DNA of 64,000 nt from NCBI RefSeq assembly GCF_001044235.1, contig NZ_JYNL01000064.1:666065-730064 (forward strand), written 5' to 3'. The notes beneath the pieces are model-generated. The model saw only the letters and a program-made list of their open reading frames with translations, was not told the DNA's origin and made no database searches. Source of the stretch: Mycolicibacterium chlorophenolicum. GTDB taxonomy: Bacteria; Actinomycetota; Actinomycetes; Mycobacteriales; Mycobacteriaceae. Of the stretch, positions 31,951-40,999 are shown in pieces. Every line of letters starts with the position of its first letter. Position 1 is the stretch's first letter. The position numbers were made by a program, and so were the translations under genes.

Positions 31951-34083
31951 GAGCGGATAGATCAACTCCAGTTCACCGAGCAGCGCTGCGACGGTGAGCA
32001 GCGGCAGCGCGGCGGAGATGCCGAGGTCGTCGTCGCGCATCTCCGCACGCAGCGCCCGCACGAAGTCGTCACTGATCGGCGCCCACGGAAGTTCGGGGGG
32101 TCGGCCCGCCACGCGCTCGCAGATCGCCGCGGCGTGCTTCTCGACGACCGCGCGCACCTTCGGGTAGGCCGACAGCGGCGGCGGGGTCGGGATGTCGGCG
32201 ATCAGATCGGCGGCCGCGCGCAACCGGATCGCCCGGTTGAACGAGCGGACCACCGGGGCGCGAAAGTCCGTCTCGGCGCCGCTCTCCGAAAGATACTGCC
32301 GCACAGCGTCGTCGATGACGCGTGACGCCGCGAGCGCGTTGTGGCTCAGCGTCGCCACCTCGTCGGTGCGTTCCTCGTACGCACCGCGGGTGATGCGCAG
32401 CACCGCCGCCCACAGGTATTGGCCGAAGATCGCGCGTGCCGAGTGGATCGCGCGGGTGACCGAGGCCGTTGCCCCGCGCGGCCACAGCAGCACCGACACC
32501 ACCACCCCGACCAGCGCGCCGACCACGACGTCCTCGACCCGGATCAACCCCACCTGCCAGCCCGTCGGCACGATCAGGTTGAAGAAGATCAGCACCATCA
32601 TCGTGAAAGCCGCCTGGGCCGCGGTGAACGACGCGATCTCCGGGACGTAGGCCGATCCGAAGACGGCCAGCGGCATCAGCAGCCACAGCACCGTCGGCTC
32701 CACCCCGACCAGGCCGATCAGCAGCGCACCCAGCAGGAAGCCGATCCCGGTCCCGATCACCGCGCGCCACACCCGGGTCCCCGTGCTCAGCGCGCTGCTG
32801 CGCAACACCGACAGTGCGCCCAGCACCACCCAGAACCCGTGCTCGACGGGGAACAGATGCGTGATCGCCACGGCGATCGCCAGCCCCAGCCCCGTGCGCA
32901 GGCTGTTGCGCACCGCGACCGAGCGGTTCGCCAGGAAGCCCGACGCGATCTGCGCGGCGGCAACGGTTTCCGGGAGCAGCCGGTCCGACGCGCCGGTCGG
33001 CGGCAGCCGCCGGCCGAGCGCGCGGGCCCACACCGGCCGGGAGTCCGCGGCCGCGGCGGCCGCGATGATGCGACCGGTCGCGCCGATCATCGCGGCAATG
33101 GTGCGCCGCCGCAACAGCTCACGGCCCAACGCGACGGCACGCTCGTCGCCGGGCGCGCTGAGGATCTCGTCGAGATCCTCCCGCCAGCGGCCCCGTGCGG
33201 TGGTGCGCAGCACGACCAGAGCCGCTTCGAGTTCGGCCCGGGCCACATCCCGGTCGGCCGGCCGCGAGATCCGGAGCACGGCGGCCGCGCATCGCAGCAC
33301 CCGCACCACCGCATCCCGGTCGCGCAACGTCACCCCGGTGTCCTGCCCCACCCGCTCGGACACCCACTCCAGGTCGTCGACCACACGCACCAGCGCCCGG
33401 CTGCCCGCGGTCAGCCCGACCGGCCGAAAGTCGGCACCCAGGAACGTCTCTCGCAGTGAGTCCATCGCACGGCGCACGTCGTCGGCCGTCGCGACCCCGT
33501 CGATCCGGTCGGCCAGGACGCGGCAGGCGCGCGCGGCGCGGCGTCGCAGCTGACCGTGATGACGCGGCGGCAGCACGAACAGCGCGGCCGGCACGCACAC
33601 GGCCAGCGCGATCGTCCAGCCCAGCAACCGTTCTCCGATCGGGCCCGGCGGCGTGCACGCCGGCAGCACGAAGGTCAACAGCGTCGCCCGCTGCCCCGCG
33701 GCGACCGTCTCGCTGAGGACACCGGAGAACGTCACGGCGACCCCGAGCACGAACATCAGCGCCACCGCGGGCCACGGATACGGCGCGATCAGCGTGCCGA
33801 GCGTGATGTTGACCATCCCGTTCAAGCCGAGCCCCGCATAGGCGACCGCCCGGTTCTGCCGGTTCCCGGGGAAGTCGGAGAACACGAGCAACGCCACCGA
33901 ACCGAACAATGTGAACAGCGGTGTCTGCGAATTACCGCCTGCGATCGCGAAACTCACCGCCGCTGCGATCGGCACCACCGTGGCGGCCCGCAGCGCGCGG
34001 CGCAGAGCGTCGTTGTCCGGATCGCGCTGATGCATGCGCCGAACGATGCGTCCCCGCACGGTCAGAGTGGGCGCGGTCGTCAA
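31942..34083 (-). CDS. FUSC family inner-membrane protein (aromatic acid exporter-like)
   Basis: This protein of about 713 residues has two similar halves, each a bundle of membrane helices followed by a cytoplasmic helical region. The first half has FAIAGGNSQTPLFTLFGSVA and YPWPAVALMFVLGVAVTFSG; the second has LFPVEHGFWVVLGALSVLRS, a FUSC signature, and VIGTGIGFLLGALLIGLVGV. The family includes AaeB/YccS exporters. The TTG at 34083, with AAGGTG eight bases upstream and overlapping the stop of the preceding gene, is the most consistent start; GTG 34059 and ATG 34035 are alternatives. Substrate unknown. Confidence 0.83.
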   Translation of the reverse strand: MTTAPTLTVRGRIVRRMHQRDPDNDALRRALRAATVVPIAAAVSFAIAGGNSQTPLFTLFGSVALLVFSDFPGNRQNRAVAYAGLGLNGMVNITLGTLIAPYPWPAVALMFVLGVAVTFSGVLSETVAAGQRATLLTFVLPACTPPGPIGERLLGWTIALAVCVPAALFVLPPRHHGQLRRRAARACRVLADRIDGVATADDVRRAMDSLRETFLGADFRPVGLTAGSRALVRVVDDLEWVSERVGQDTGVTLRDRDAVVRVLRCAAAVLRISRPADRDVARAELEAALVVLRTTARGRWREDLDEILSAPGDERAVALGRELLRRRTIAAMIGATGRIIAAAAAADSRPVWARALGRRLPPTGASDRLLPETVAAAQIASGFLANRSVAVRNSLRTGLGLAIAVAITHLFPVEHGFWVVLGALSVLRSSALSTGTRVWRAVIGTGIGFLLGALLIGLVGVEPTVLWLLMPLAVFGSAYVPEIASFTAAQAAFTMMVLIFFNLIVPTGWQVGLIRVEDVVVGALVGVVVSVLLWPRGATASVTRAIHSARAIFGQYLWAAVLRITRGAYEERTDEVATLSHNALAASRVIDDAVRQYLSESGAETDFRAPVVRSFNRAIRLRAAADLIADIPTPPPLSAYPKVRAVVEKHAAAICERVAGRPPELPWAPISDDFVRALRAEMRDDDLGISAALPLLTVAALLGELELIYPLSA

Positions 34084-34601
34084 TGCGCGAGCACCTTGAT
34101 GCCGATGACGAGCAGACCCACGCCGATCAACGTGGCCACGGTCAGAATTTGCTGCCACCAGGGCAGCCGCGTGCGGCGCACCGCCAGCAGGGCGATCAGT
34201 CCCAGTTCGCCGACGAGAATCCACTTGGCCACCCACATCGCGGTGTCGGTGTCGAGCAGCCCGATGCCCGCGGTCGCCAGGGCGGCCAGGGGCAACACGC
34301 TGGCCTGCAGGATCTGACCCGAGGCCTGCAGCATCCGCCAGCGTTCGGATCCGCGCGGCGCCTCCTCGTGCACGGCGAGGTGCGCGACCCAGTCGGCCAG
34401 CAGACTCGCCGCCCACAACCCGCCCATCGTGACGGCCACGTCCAGCATCCGGAACCAGCCGCTGGTGTCGTCCTCGGTGTAGCGCGTCAGCACCACCAGC
34501 GTCGCCAGACAGGAGATCGCCCCGTAGAGACGTTCGCGCAACATCGACACCACGTGCTCGACGGGCGGCGCCTCGACGTCGTCGTCGGCGGTCTCAGTCA
34601 C
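34080..34601 (-). CDS. Four-helix membrane protein of unknown function
   Basis: The 173-residue protein has an acidic N-terminus (MTETADDDVEAPPVEHVV) and about four hydrophobic segments: AISCLATLVVLTRYT, MLDVAVTMGGLWAASLLADW, LQASVLPLAALATAGIGLLD with WILVGELGLIALLAV, and ILTVATLIGVGLLVIGI. I recognise no family. It overlaps the upstream TetR gene by eight bases and is coupled to the FUSC gene downstream, so the three form one operon and it may be an accessory to the FUSC exporter. Confidence 0.78.
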   Translation of the reverse strand: MTETADDDVEAPPVEHVVSMLRERLYGAISCLATLVVLTRYTEDDTSGWFRMLDVAVTMGGLWAASLLADWVAHLAVHEEAPRGSERWRMLQASGQILQASVLPLAALATAGIGLLDTDTAMWVAKWILVGELGLIALLAVRRTRLPWWQQILTVATLIGVGLLVIGIKVLAH

Positions 34602-35160
34602 CGTCGGGCACCGACCTGAACCGGCCGGCGTCGAGGCTGTCCAGCAACTGCGTCACGAGCCACTCCAATCCGTCCGGGTTGCGGGGCAGAAGAGCCTGCT
34701 CGTAACCCACGAGCAGGTACACCGACCACGATGCGAACATCTCAGCTTGCCGCCTGTTGCCCAGCAGCTGCAACGCCGACTCGAACACCGCGTCGAAGCG
34801 CTGATGGTCCACCGCGGCCTGCACCGCCCGCACGTGCGGATCGATCGACCCCCAGACGCGGATCGCCGCCTCGGCGCCGTGCGGCAACTCCAGCGCTCCT
34901 TTGATCAACTTGTCCACCCGCCGGCGCGGGTCGGTTTCGTCGCGGACCGCCTCGACGACGCGCACGGTCATCCCCTCGTGCCAGTGCGCGACGAGCTGGC
35001 GGGTGAAGTCCGACCAGCTGGAGAAGTAGTGATAGAACGACCCGCTGGTGACCCCCAGCCGCTGGCACACCTCGGCCAGCTTCAGCCCGCCGTAGCCGAG
35101 CTCGGCGAGCACGTCGAACCCAGCGTTGAAGAACGATTCCCGCGACCCGACCGCCCCCAT
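34594..35160 (-). CDS. TetR family transcriptional regulator
   Basis: This is a 188-residue TetR protein. The HTH spans about 8-55: ESFFNAGFDVLAELGYGGLK, LAEVCQRLGVTSGSFYHYFS. The C-terminal domain (60-185) includes KLIKGALELPHGAEAAIRVW, a segment typical of TetR_C ligand domains. It heads the operon with the four-helix protein and the FUSC exporter, so it likely autoregulates that operon in response to an exported compound. The ATG at 35160 is preferred over an in-frame TTG two codons earlier. Confidence 0.87.
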   Translation of the reverse strand: MGAVGSRESFFNAGFDVLAELGYGGLKLAEVCQRLGVTSGSFYHYFSSWSDFTRQLVAHWHEGMTVRVVEAVRDETDPRRRVDKLIKGALELPHGAEAAIRVWGSIDPHVRAVQAAVDHQRFDAVFESALQLLGNRRQAEMFASWSVYLLVGYEQALLPRNPDGLEWLVTQLLDSLDAGRFRSVPDGD

Positions 35161-35313
35161 AGCCAAACCCTAGTTCGACGGGGCCCGATACCGGCGGTCC
35201 GTCGGCCCGGAACTCGCCGCCAGTGTGTGGTCGAACTTTGCTGAGACGGCGGGTCGGGAGCGCGGAGCAGACCGAGTGCCGTCGGGACTGGTGACGTGTG
35301 GCACAATTTCACA

Positions 35314-35946
35314 ATGCCGTATACGGCGAGTAGAGGTCCGGGTCGCCCTCCCGCAGCGAAAGCCGCCGAGACGCGCGAGCGCATTCTGCATGCTGCTCGC
35401 GAGGTTTTCAGCGAACTGGGATACGACGCCGCGACGTTCCAGGCCATCGCGATCCGCGCCGACCTGACCCGTCCGGCGATCAATCACTACTTCGCCAGCA
35501 AACGCGTGCTGTGGGCCGAGGTGGTCGAGCAGACCAACACGTCGATTGTTAGCGCAGGCGTGGCGCGCGCGCACGAGCGCACCGGACTGGTCGACCGACT
35601 GGCGGCGTTCCTGTCGGCCACGACGCAGGCCGACGCCGACGACCGCTCAGCCGCGGCGTTCCTGGTCACGTCCGTGCTGGAGACCCAGCGTCACCCGGAA
35701 CTGGTCAGCGACGAGCACGACCCGCTGAAGAACTCGCGGGCGTTCGTGACCTGGGCCGTCAACGATGCGATCGAGCGCGGCGAACTCAGCGGCGACACCG
35801 ACGTCAGCCACCTGGTGGAGATGCTCGTCGCGGTGCTGTGGGGCATGGGCTTCTACGCCGGGTTCGTCGGCGACGGGGCCGCCCTCGGCGCGGTCGTGCA
35901 CAAACTCGAACTGCTGCTGGCCAACAAGCTCTGGCATCTGGCCTAG
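35314..35946 (+). CDS. TetR family regulator (Rv0144-like)
   Basis: This is a 210-residue protein. An AT-hook-like GRPPAAKAAE precedes the HTH, ETRERILHAAREVFSELGYD, AATFQAIAIRADLTRPAINH, YFASKRVLW. The ligand domain ends in LLANKLWHLA. Its position ahead of the methyltransferase, aldehyde dehydrogenase, SDR and quinone oxidoreductase genes matches the Rv0144-Rv0149 order of M. tuberculosis as I recall it, so it probably regulates that set. No ribosome site is visible before the ATG; a leaderless start or the GTG at 35296 is possible. Confidence 0.87.
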   Translation: MPYTASRGPGRPPAAKAAETRERILHAAREVFSELGYDAATFQAIAIRADLTRPAINHYFASKRVLWAEVVEQTNTSIVSAGVARAHERTGLVDRLAAFLSATTQADADDRSAAAFLVTSVLETQRHPELVSDEHDPLKNSRAFVTWAVNDAIERGELSGDTDVSHLVEMLVAVLWGMGFYAGFVGDGAALGAVVHKLELLLANKLWHLA

Positions 35947-36013
35947 TCACCGCGCTGTGGCGTGGACCACACCCCGGCTGAGCGCGGGCAGTCGATAGAT
36001 AGACTTTCGAAGT

Positions 36014-36943
36014 ATGAGCTCTCTGCGCACTGACGACGACACCTGGGACATCACCTCCAGCGTCGGCGCCACCGCTGTCATGGTCGCCGCCGCCCGAGCC
36101 GCCGAGACCGAGCGTTCCGACGCGCTCATCCGTGACCCCTACGCCAAGATCCTGATCGCCGACGCCGGCACCGGGGTGTGGGGCCTGATGCTCGACGACG
36201 ACTTCGTCACCACCGTCTCCGCGTCCGACCCCGAGGTCGCCGCGATGTTCGAGAACATGAAGAACTACCAGGCCGTGCGCACCCACTTCTTCGACGCGTA
36301 CTTCGCCGCCGCGGTCGACGCCGGCATCCGGCAGGTCGTGATCCTGGCGTCCGGGCTGGATTCCCGCGCCTTCCGGCTGCCGTGGCCGGCCGGCACCACG
36401 GTCTACGAGATCGACCAGCCGAAGGTGCTCGAGTACAAGGCCGAGACGCTCGCGGCCCACGACGTCAGCCCGTCGGCCGACCGCCGGGCGGTGGCGATCG
36501 ACCTGCGGCAGGACTGGCCGACCGCCCTGACCGACGCCGGGTTCGATCCCGCGCAGCCGACGGCCTGGCTGGCCGAGGGTCTGCTGATGTACCTGCCCGC
36601 CGACGCCCAGGACCGGTTGTTCGGCCAGATCACCGAGCTGAGCGCACCGGGCAGCCAGATCGCCGCCGAGTCGATGGGCCTGCACGCCCCCGACCGCCGG
36701 GAGCGGATGCGGGAACGGTTTGCCCGGATCACCGCGCAGTTCGACGTCGAGCCGATGGACATCACCGAGCTCACCTACGACGACGCCGACCGCGCCGAGG
36801 TCGCCGACTGGCTGAACGCCCACGGCTGGCAGGCCCAGGCGATCGCCTCGCAGGACGAGATGATCCGGCTCGACCGCTACATCGAGATCGCCGACAACGA
36901 CGGCGAGTCCTTCTCGACCTTCACCACCGCCGTCCGGCGCTGA
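36014..36943 (+). CDS. SAM-dependent methyltransferase, LCM/UPF0677 family (Rv0145/Rv0146-like)
   Basis: This is a 309-residue member of the mycobacterial leucine carboxyl methyltransferase-like family. The N-terminus DDDTWDITSSVGATAVMVAA and LIRDPYAKILIADAG are family signatures. Motif I is QVVILASGLDSRAFRL, followed by YEIDQPKVLEYKAETL (acidic loop) and TAWLAEGLLMYLPADAQDRL. These genes are highly expanded in mycobacteria, and their substrates are mostly unknown; O-methylation of lipid or phenolic carboxylates is suspected. It sits between the TetR and ALDH genes. Confidence 0.9.
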   Translation: MSSLRTDDDTWDITSSVGATAVMVAAARAAETERSDALIRDPYAKILIADAGTGVWGLMLDDDFVTTVSASDPEVAAMFENMKNYQAVRTHFFDAYFAAAVDAGIRQVVILASGLDSRAFRLPWPAGTTVYEIDQPKVLEYKAETLAAHDVSPSADRRAVAIDLRQDWPTALTDAGFDPAQPTAWLAEGLLMYLPADAQDRLFGQITELSAPGSQIAAESMGLHAPDRRERMRERFARITAQFDVEPMDITELTYDDADRAEVADWLNAHGWQAQAIASQDEMIRLDRYIEIADNDGESFSTFTTAVRR

Positions 36944-36971
36944 GCGGCGCGGCTGCCCAGCCGCCTGTTCA

Positions 36972-36987
36972 CCAACCGGATGGTTGG
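36972..36987. promoter_or_regulatory. CCAACC-GGAT-GGTTGG inverted repeat before the ALDH gene
   Basis: Perfect 6-base arms with a 4-base spacer lie 44-59 bases ahead of the ALDH start codon. This size and symmetry is typical of TetR-family operators, and the TetR gene at 35314 is the nearest candidate. Related CTACC-AACC-GGTAG (61092-61105) and AACCAACC-AGTTAGT (about 55190) sites occur elsewhere in the window. Confidence 0.5.
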
Positions 36988-37030
36988 CTACGATTCGGGT
37001 ACTCCGCAGGTCAGATGAAGGAGACCCGTC

Positions 37031-38440
37031 ATGACCACTGATTCCGCCGTCCCCGTCGACCTGGGTGCCGCCACCCCCGACATCCCGGCGACCGTGCGAC
37101 GTCTGCGTGAGACGTTCGCCTCGGGCCGCACCCGCAGCGTCGAGTGGCGCAAGCAGCAGCTGCACGCTCTCGAGCGGTTGATGACCGAGAACGAGGGCGC
37201 GATCGCCGACGCGCTGGCCAAGGACCTGGACCGCAAGCCGTTCGAGGCGTGGCTGGCCGACATCGCCAGCACCGCCGGCGAGGCGGCGTCGGCGGCCAAG
37301 AGCGTCGGCAAGTGGACGAAGCGCCGCTACCGCATGCTGGAGTTCTCCCAGCTGCCCGGTCGCGGGTGGGTGGAGTACGAGCCGTACGGCACCGTGCTGA
37401 TCATCGGTGCCTGGAACTTCCCGTTCGCGCTGACCCTCGGCCCGGCCGTCGGCGCGATCGCGGCCGGCAACACGGTGGTGCTCAAGCCCTCGGAGATCGC
37501 GCCGGCGTCTTCGGCCCTGATGGCCGAACTGGTTCCGCGGTATCTCGACAACGACGCGATCACCGTCATCGAGGGCGACGGCGCGGTCAGCCAGGAGCTC
37601 ATCGAGCAGGGCTTCGACTACCTGCTGTTCACCGGCGGCACCGAGATCGGCCGCAAGGTCTACCAGGGTGCGGCCGCGCACCTGACGCCGGTGACGCTCG
37701 AACTGGGCGGCAAGAGCCCGGTGATCGTGTCGGCCGACGCCGACGTCGAGGTCGCCGCCAAGCGCATCGCGTGGACCAAGCTGATCAACTCCGGGCAGAT
37801 CTGCATCGCGCCGGACTACGTGCTCGCCGAGGCCCCGATCCGCGATCAGCTGGTCGACAAGCTGCGCGAGGCGGTCGCCGAGTTCGAGGCGGGCAACCCC
37901 GGCGGGAAGCGCATCGTCAACGAGCGCCACTTCGACCGCCTGACCAGCGCGCTGGCGGCCACCAAGGGCACCGTGGCGGTCGGCGGCGGCTCCGACGCCG
38001 CCACCATCAGGATCCAGCCGACCGTCGTCGTCGACCCCGACCCCGCCGAGCCGCTGATGACCGACGAGATCTTCGGCCCGATCCTGCCGGTCGTCACCGT
38101 CGGATCCCTGGACGAGGCAATCGCTTTCGTGAACTCGCGGCCCAAACCGCTGGCCGCCTACCTGTTCACGAAGACCAAGGCGGTGCGGGAGCGGGTGATC
38201 AAGGAGGTCGCCGCCGGCGGCATGGTGATCAACCATCTGCTGTTCCACTTCGCCACGCACAAGCTGCCGTTCGGCGGCGTCGGCCCCTCGGGCATGGGCG
38301 CCTATCACGGCAAGTACGGCTTCGAGGAATTCAGCCACCGCAAGACCGTGATGACCAAGCCAACCCGACCCGACGTCGGCGCCTTCATCTATCCCCCGTA
38401 TACAGAGAAGGCTTGGAAGCTCGCCAGACGGCTTTTCTAG
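37031..38440 (+). CDS. Aldehyde dehydrogenase (NAD(P)+), Rv0147-like
   Basis: This is a 469-residue ALDH of the class-3 type (shorter N-terminus, hydrophobic C-terminus). The NAD-binding region is PYGTVLIIGAWNFPFALTLG, and the cofactor loop is LLFTGGTEIGRKVYQGAAAH. The general base Glu is in TLELGGKSPVIV and the catalytic Cys in NSGQICIAPDYVLA. The tail, GPSGMGAYHGKYGFEEFSHR, matches fatty aldehyde dehydrogenases. It probably oxidises long-chain or aromatic aldehydes. GGAGAC precedes the ATG. The following SDR and oxidoreductase genes are tightly spaced in the same direction. Confidence 0.93.
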   Translation: MTTDSAVPVDLGAATPDIPATVRRLRETFASGRTRSVEWRKQQLHALERLMTENEGAIADALAKDLDRKPFEAWLADIASTAGEAASAAKSVGKWTKRRYRMLEFSQLPGRGWVEYEPYGTVLIIGAWNFPFALTLGPAVGAIAAGNTVVLKPSEIAPASSALMAELVPRYLDNDAITVIEGDGAVSQELIEQGFDYLLFTGGTEIGRKVYQGAAAHLTPVTLELGGKSPVIVSADADVEVAAKRIAWTKLINSGQICIAPDYVLAEAPIRDQLVDKLREAVAEFEAGNPGGKRIVNERHFDRLTSALAATKGTVAVGGGSDAATIRIQPTVVVDPDPAEPLMTDEIFGPILPVVTVGSLDEAIAFVNSRPKPLAAYLFTKTKAVRERVIKEVAAGGMVINHLLFHFATHKLPFGGVGPSGMGAYHGKYGFEEFSHRKTVMTKPTRPDVGAFIYPPYTEKAWKLARRLF

Positions 38441-38454
38441 GAAAGGGAATCGTC

Positions 38455-39318
38455 ATGCCAGGAGTGCAGGATCGGGTCATCGTCGTCACCGGCGCCGGAG
38501 GCGGTCTCGGACGCGAATACGCGCTGACACTCGCCCGCGAAGGCGCCAGCGTCGTCGTCAACGATCTCGGTGGCTCACGCGACGGCACCGGCGCCGGCCA
38601 CAACATGGCCGACGAGGTGGTCAAGGAGATCAAGGACGCCGGCGGTCGCGCAGTCGCCAACTACGACTCCGTCGCCGAGCCCGAGGGCGCGGCCAACATC
38701 ATCAAGACCGCTGTCGACGAGTTCGGCAAGGTCGACGGTGTGGTCAGCAACGCCGGCATCCTGCGTGACGGCACGTTCCACAAGATGGAGTTCGCCAACT
38801 GGGACGCCGTGCTCAAGGTGCATCTCTACGGCGGATACAACGTGATCCGGGCGGCGTGGCCGCACTTCCGCGAGAGCGGCTTCGGCCGCGTCGTCGTCGC
38901 CACCTCCACCAGCGGTCTGTTCGGCAACTTCGGTCAGGCCAACTACGGCGCCGCCAAACTCGGCCTGGTCGGCCTGATCAACACGCTGGCCCAGGAGGGC
39001 GCGAAGTACAACATCAAGGCCAACGCCATCGCCCCGATCGCGGCCACCCGGATGACGCAGGACATCCTGCCGCCCGAGGTGTTCGAGAAGCTGACGCCGG
39101 AGTACGTGGCGCCCGTCGTGGCCTACCTGTGCACCGAAGAGGTGCCCGAGACCGCGTCGGTGTTCATCGTCGGTGGCGGCAAGGTGCAGCGGGTGGCGCT
39201 GTTCCAGAACAGCGGCGTGACGTTCACCGAGGTGCCGTCGGTCGACGACGTCGCGGGCCGCTGGGGCGAGATCGCCGACCTGTCGGCGGCCGAGCGCGCC
39301 ACGTTCAGCCTCGGCTGA
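38455..39318 (+). CDS. Short-chain dehydrogenase/reductase (Rv0148-like)
   Basis: This is a 287-residue SDR. The cofactor motif is VVTGAGGGLGREYALTLARE, with VVNDLGGSRDGTGAG, an NAD-preferring Asp context as in the hydroxyacyl-CoA dehydrogenase part of multifunctional enzyme 2. The catalytic Ser is in VATSTSGLFGNFG, and the Tyr and Lys are in QANYGAAKLGLVG. VSNAGILRDGTFHKM is the conserved strand-4 region. A role in beta-oxidation-like steps is likely, together with the ALDH and the oxidoreductase. GAAAGGG lies upstream of the ATG, 14 bases after the ALDH stop. Confidence 0.92.
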   Translation: MPGVQDRVIVVTGAGGGLGREYALTLAREGASVVVNDLGGSRDGTGAGHNMADEVVKEIKDAGGRAVANYDSVAEPEGAANIIKTAVDEFGKVDGVVSNAGILRDGTFHKMEFANWDAVLKVHLYGGYNVIRAAWPHFRESGFGRVVVATSTSGLFGNFGQANYGAAKLGLVGLINTLAQEGAKYNIKANAIAPIAATRMTQDILPPEVFEKLTPEYVAPVVAYLCTEEVPETASVFIVGGGKVQRVALFQNSGVTFTEVPSVDDVAGRWGEIADLSAAERATFSLG

Positions 39319-39323
39319 GGCCG

Positions 39324-40286
39324 ATGAAAGCGCTTCTCGCGCAGGAGCTGTCAGGCCCTGCGGGGTTGGTGTACACCGATGTGCCCGACCCCGCGGGCGA
39401 CGGCAACGTGGTCATCGACGTGCGGGCCGCCGGGGTGTGCTTCCCGGATCTGCTGCTCCTCCGCGGTGAATACCAGATGCGCCTGGACCCGCCGTTCATC
39501 CCCGGCATGGAAGTCGCCGGGGTGGTCCGGTCGGCGCCCGAGGACTCCGGTTTCGCTGCCGGACAGCGGGTTTCGGCGTTCACGATGCTCGGCGGATACG
39601 CCGAGCGGGTCGCGGTGAACCCCGGCAGCGTGGTCGCCACACCGGAAGACGTCGACGACGCGTCCGCAGCGGCTCTGCTGGGCAACTACTACACGATGTA
39701 CTTCGCCCTGCAGCGCCGGGCGGCGCTGCGCGCCGGAGAGACCGTCCTGGTGCTCGGGTCGGGCGGCGGCGTCGGCACCGCCGCGGTACAGATCGCGAAA
39801 GCGATGGGCGCCACGGTGATCGCGATGGTGCACCGCCCGTCTGCCATCGAGTTCGTCGAGTCCCTCGGCGCTGATGCGGTGCTGCCGCTGAGCGACGGGT
39901 GGCTGGACGCGGCCAAGCAGCACACCGGGGGTCGCGGCGTGGACGTCGTGGTGGACCCGATCGGCGGCTCGGCGTTCGACGACGCGGTCCGCGCGATGGC
40001 CACCGAAGGACGGCTGCTGGTCATCGGCTTCGCCGCCGGCGGGATCCCGACGGTCAAGGTGAACCGGCTGCTGCTGCGCAACGTCAGCGTCGTCGGCGTC
40101 GGCTGGGGCGAGTTCGTCAACCGGACCCCCGGCGCGCAGGCCGAGGTGGGCGCCGGGTTGGCGGGACTGGTCGCCGCCGGGCTGAGACCTCCTGCGCCGG
40201 TGCGGTTTCCGCTGTCGGCCGGCGCCGAGGCGCTGCAGAGCCTCGCCGACGGCGGTGTCGCGGGCAAACTCGTGCTGGAGCCATAG
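39324..40286 (+). CDS. NADPH:quinone oxidoreductase, MDR superfamily (Rv0149-like)
   Basis: This is a 320-residue zinc-free medium-chain dehydrogenase. The N-terminal domain is MKALLAQELSGPAGLVYTDV, with GVCFPDLLLLRGEYQ, the quinone-reductase pattern. The Rossmann motif is ETVLVLGSGGGVGTAAVQIA, followed by GRGVDVVVDPIGGSAF and VVGVGWGEFV. It uses NADPH to reduce quinones or enoyl substrates. It starts six bases after the SDR stop, and its own stop abuts the GTG of the HAD gene, so the genes are clearly one operon. Confidence 0.92.
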   Translation: MKALLAQELSGPAGLVYTDVPDPAGDGNVVIDVRAAGVCFPDLLLLRGEYQMRLDPPFIPGMEVAGVVRSAPEDSGFAAGQRVSAFTMLGGYAERVAVNPGSVVATPEDVDDASAAALLGNYYTMYFALQRRAALRAGETVLVLGSGGGVGTAAVQIAKAMGATVIAMVHRPSAIEFVESLGADAVLPLSDGWLDAAKQHTGGRGVDVVVDPIGGSAFDDAVRAMATEGRLLVIGFAAGGIPTVKVNRLLLRNVSVVGVGWGEFVNRTPGAQAEVGAGLAGLVAAGLRPPAPVRFPLSAGAEALQSLADGGVAGKLVLEP

Positions 40287-40985
40287 GTGGTCCGCGCACT
40301 CGCCTTCGACGTGTTCGGCACTGTCGTGGACTGGCGCTCGAGCGTCACCGCCGAACTCGAGCGCTTCGGCGCCCGGTACGGAGTCGAGCGTGACTGGCCG
40401 GCGTTCGCCGACGCGTGGCGGGCCGGCTACTCACCGGCGATGGACCGGGTGCGCCGCGGCGAACTGCCGTGGACCCGCATCGACGACCTGCATCGCGGCC
40501 GGCTCGTCGAGCTGCTCACCGACGCCGGCATCACCGTCGACGACGCCGAGATCGACGACCTGAACCGCGCGTGGCACCGGCTGGACCCGTGGCCGGATGC
40601 GGTGGCGGGGCTGACCCGGCTCAAGGAGCGGTTCGTCATCACCACGCTGTCCAACGGGAACGTCTCGCTGCTGACCAACATGGCCAAGCGCGCCGGCCTG
40701 CCGTGGGACTGCGTGCTGTCGGCGGAGATCTTCCGGCACTACAAACCGGACCGCGAGACGTACCTCGGGTGCGCGGAGATCCTCGACGTGGCACCCTCGG
40801 AACTGATGATGGTCGCCGCGCATCCCTCCGACCTGCGCGCCGCGCGGGATGCCGGACTGCGAACCGGTTTCGTGTTCCGACCCGCCGAGCACGGCCCCGA
40901 CCGCACCCTGCGCCGGCCGGCCGCCGACGAATTCGACATCATGGCCGACGATTTCGGTGATCTCGCCGACCAACTCGGTTCCTGA
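40287..40985 (+). CDS. Haloacid dehalogenase type II-like HAD hydrolase
   Basis: This is a 232-residue HAD protein. The nucleophile Asp is in ALAFDVFGTVVDWRSS. The second motif is ITTLSNGNVSLLTNMAKRAG and the Lys motif is FRHYKPDRETYLGCAEIL. The final acidic motif, MVAAHPSDLRAARDAGLRTG, has HPSD as in (S)-2-haloacid dehalogenases. It might dehalogenate small acids or dephosphorylate metabolites. The GTG start directly follows the stop of the oxidoreductase gene with no gap. Confidence 0.9.
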   Translation: MVRALAFDVFGTVVDWRSSVTAELERFGARYGVERDWPAFADAWRAGYSPAMDRVRRGELPWTRIDDLHRGRLVELLTDAGITVDDAEIDDLNRAWHRLDPWPDAVAGLTRLKERFVITTLSNGNVSLLTNMAKRAGLPWDCVLSAEIFRHYKPDRETYLGCAEILDVAPSELMMVAAHPSDLRAARDAGLRTGFVFRPAEHGPDRTLRRPAADEFDIMADDFGDLADQLGS

Positions 40986-40999
40986 GAGGACGTAGCGCC

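Noticed and set aside
35804..38338. 844-codon open frame on the minus strand
   Set aside because: It lies antisense to the methyltransferase and aldehyde dehydrogenase genes, which have full family motifs; high GC content keeps the opposite frame open. Its translation is Asp/Gly/Val/Arg-rich without a domain.
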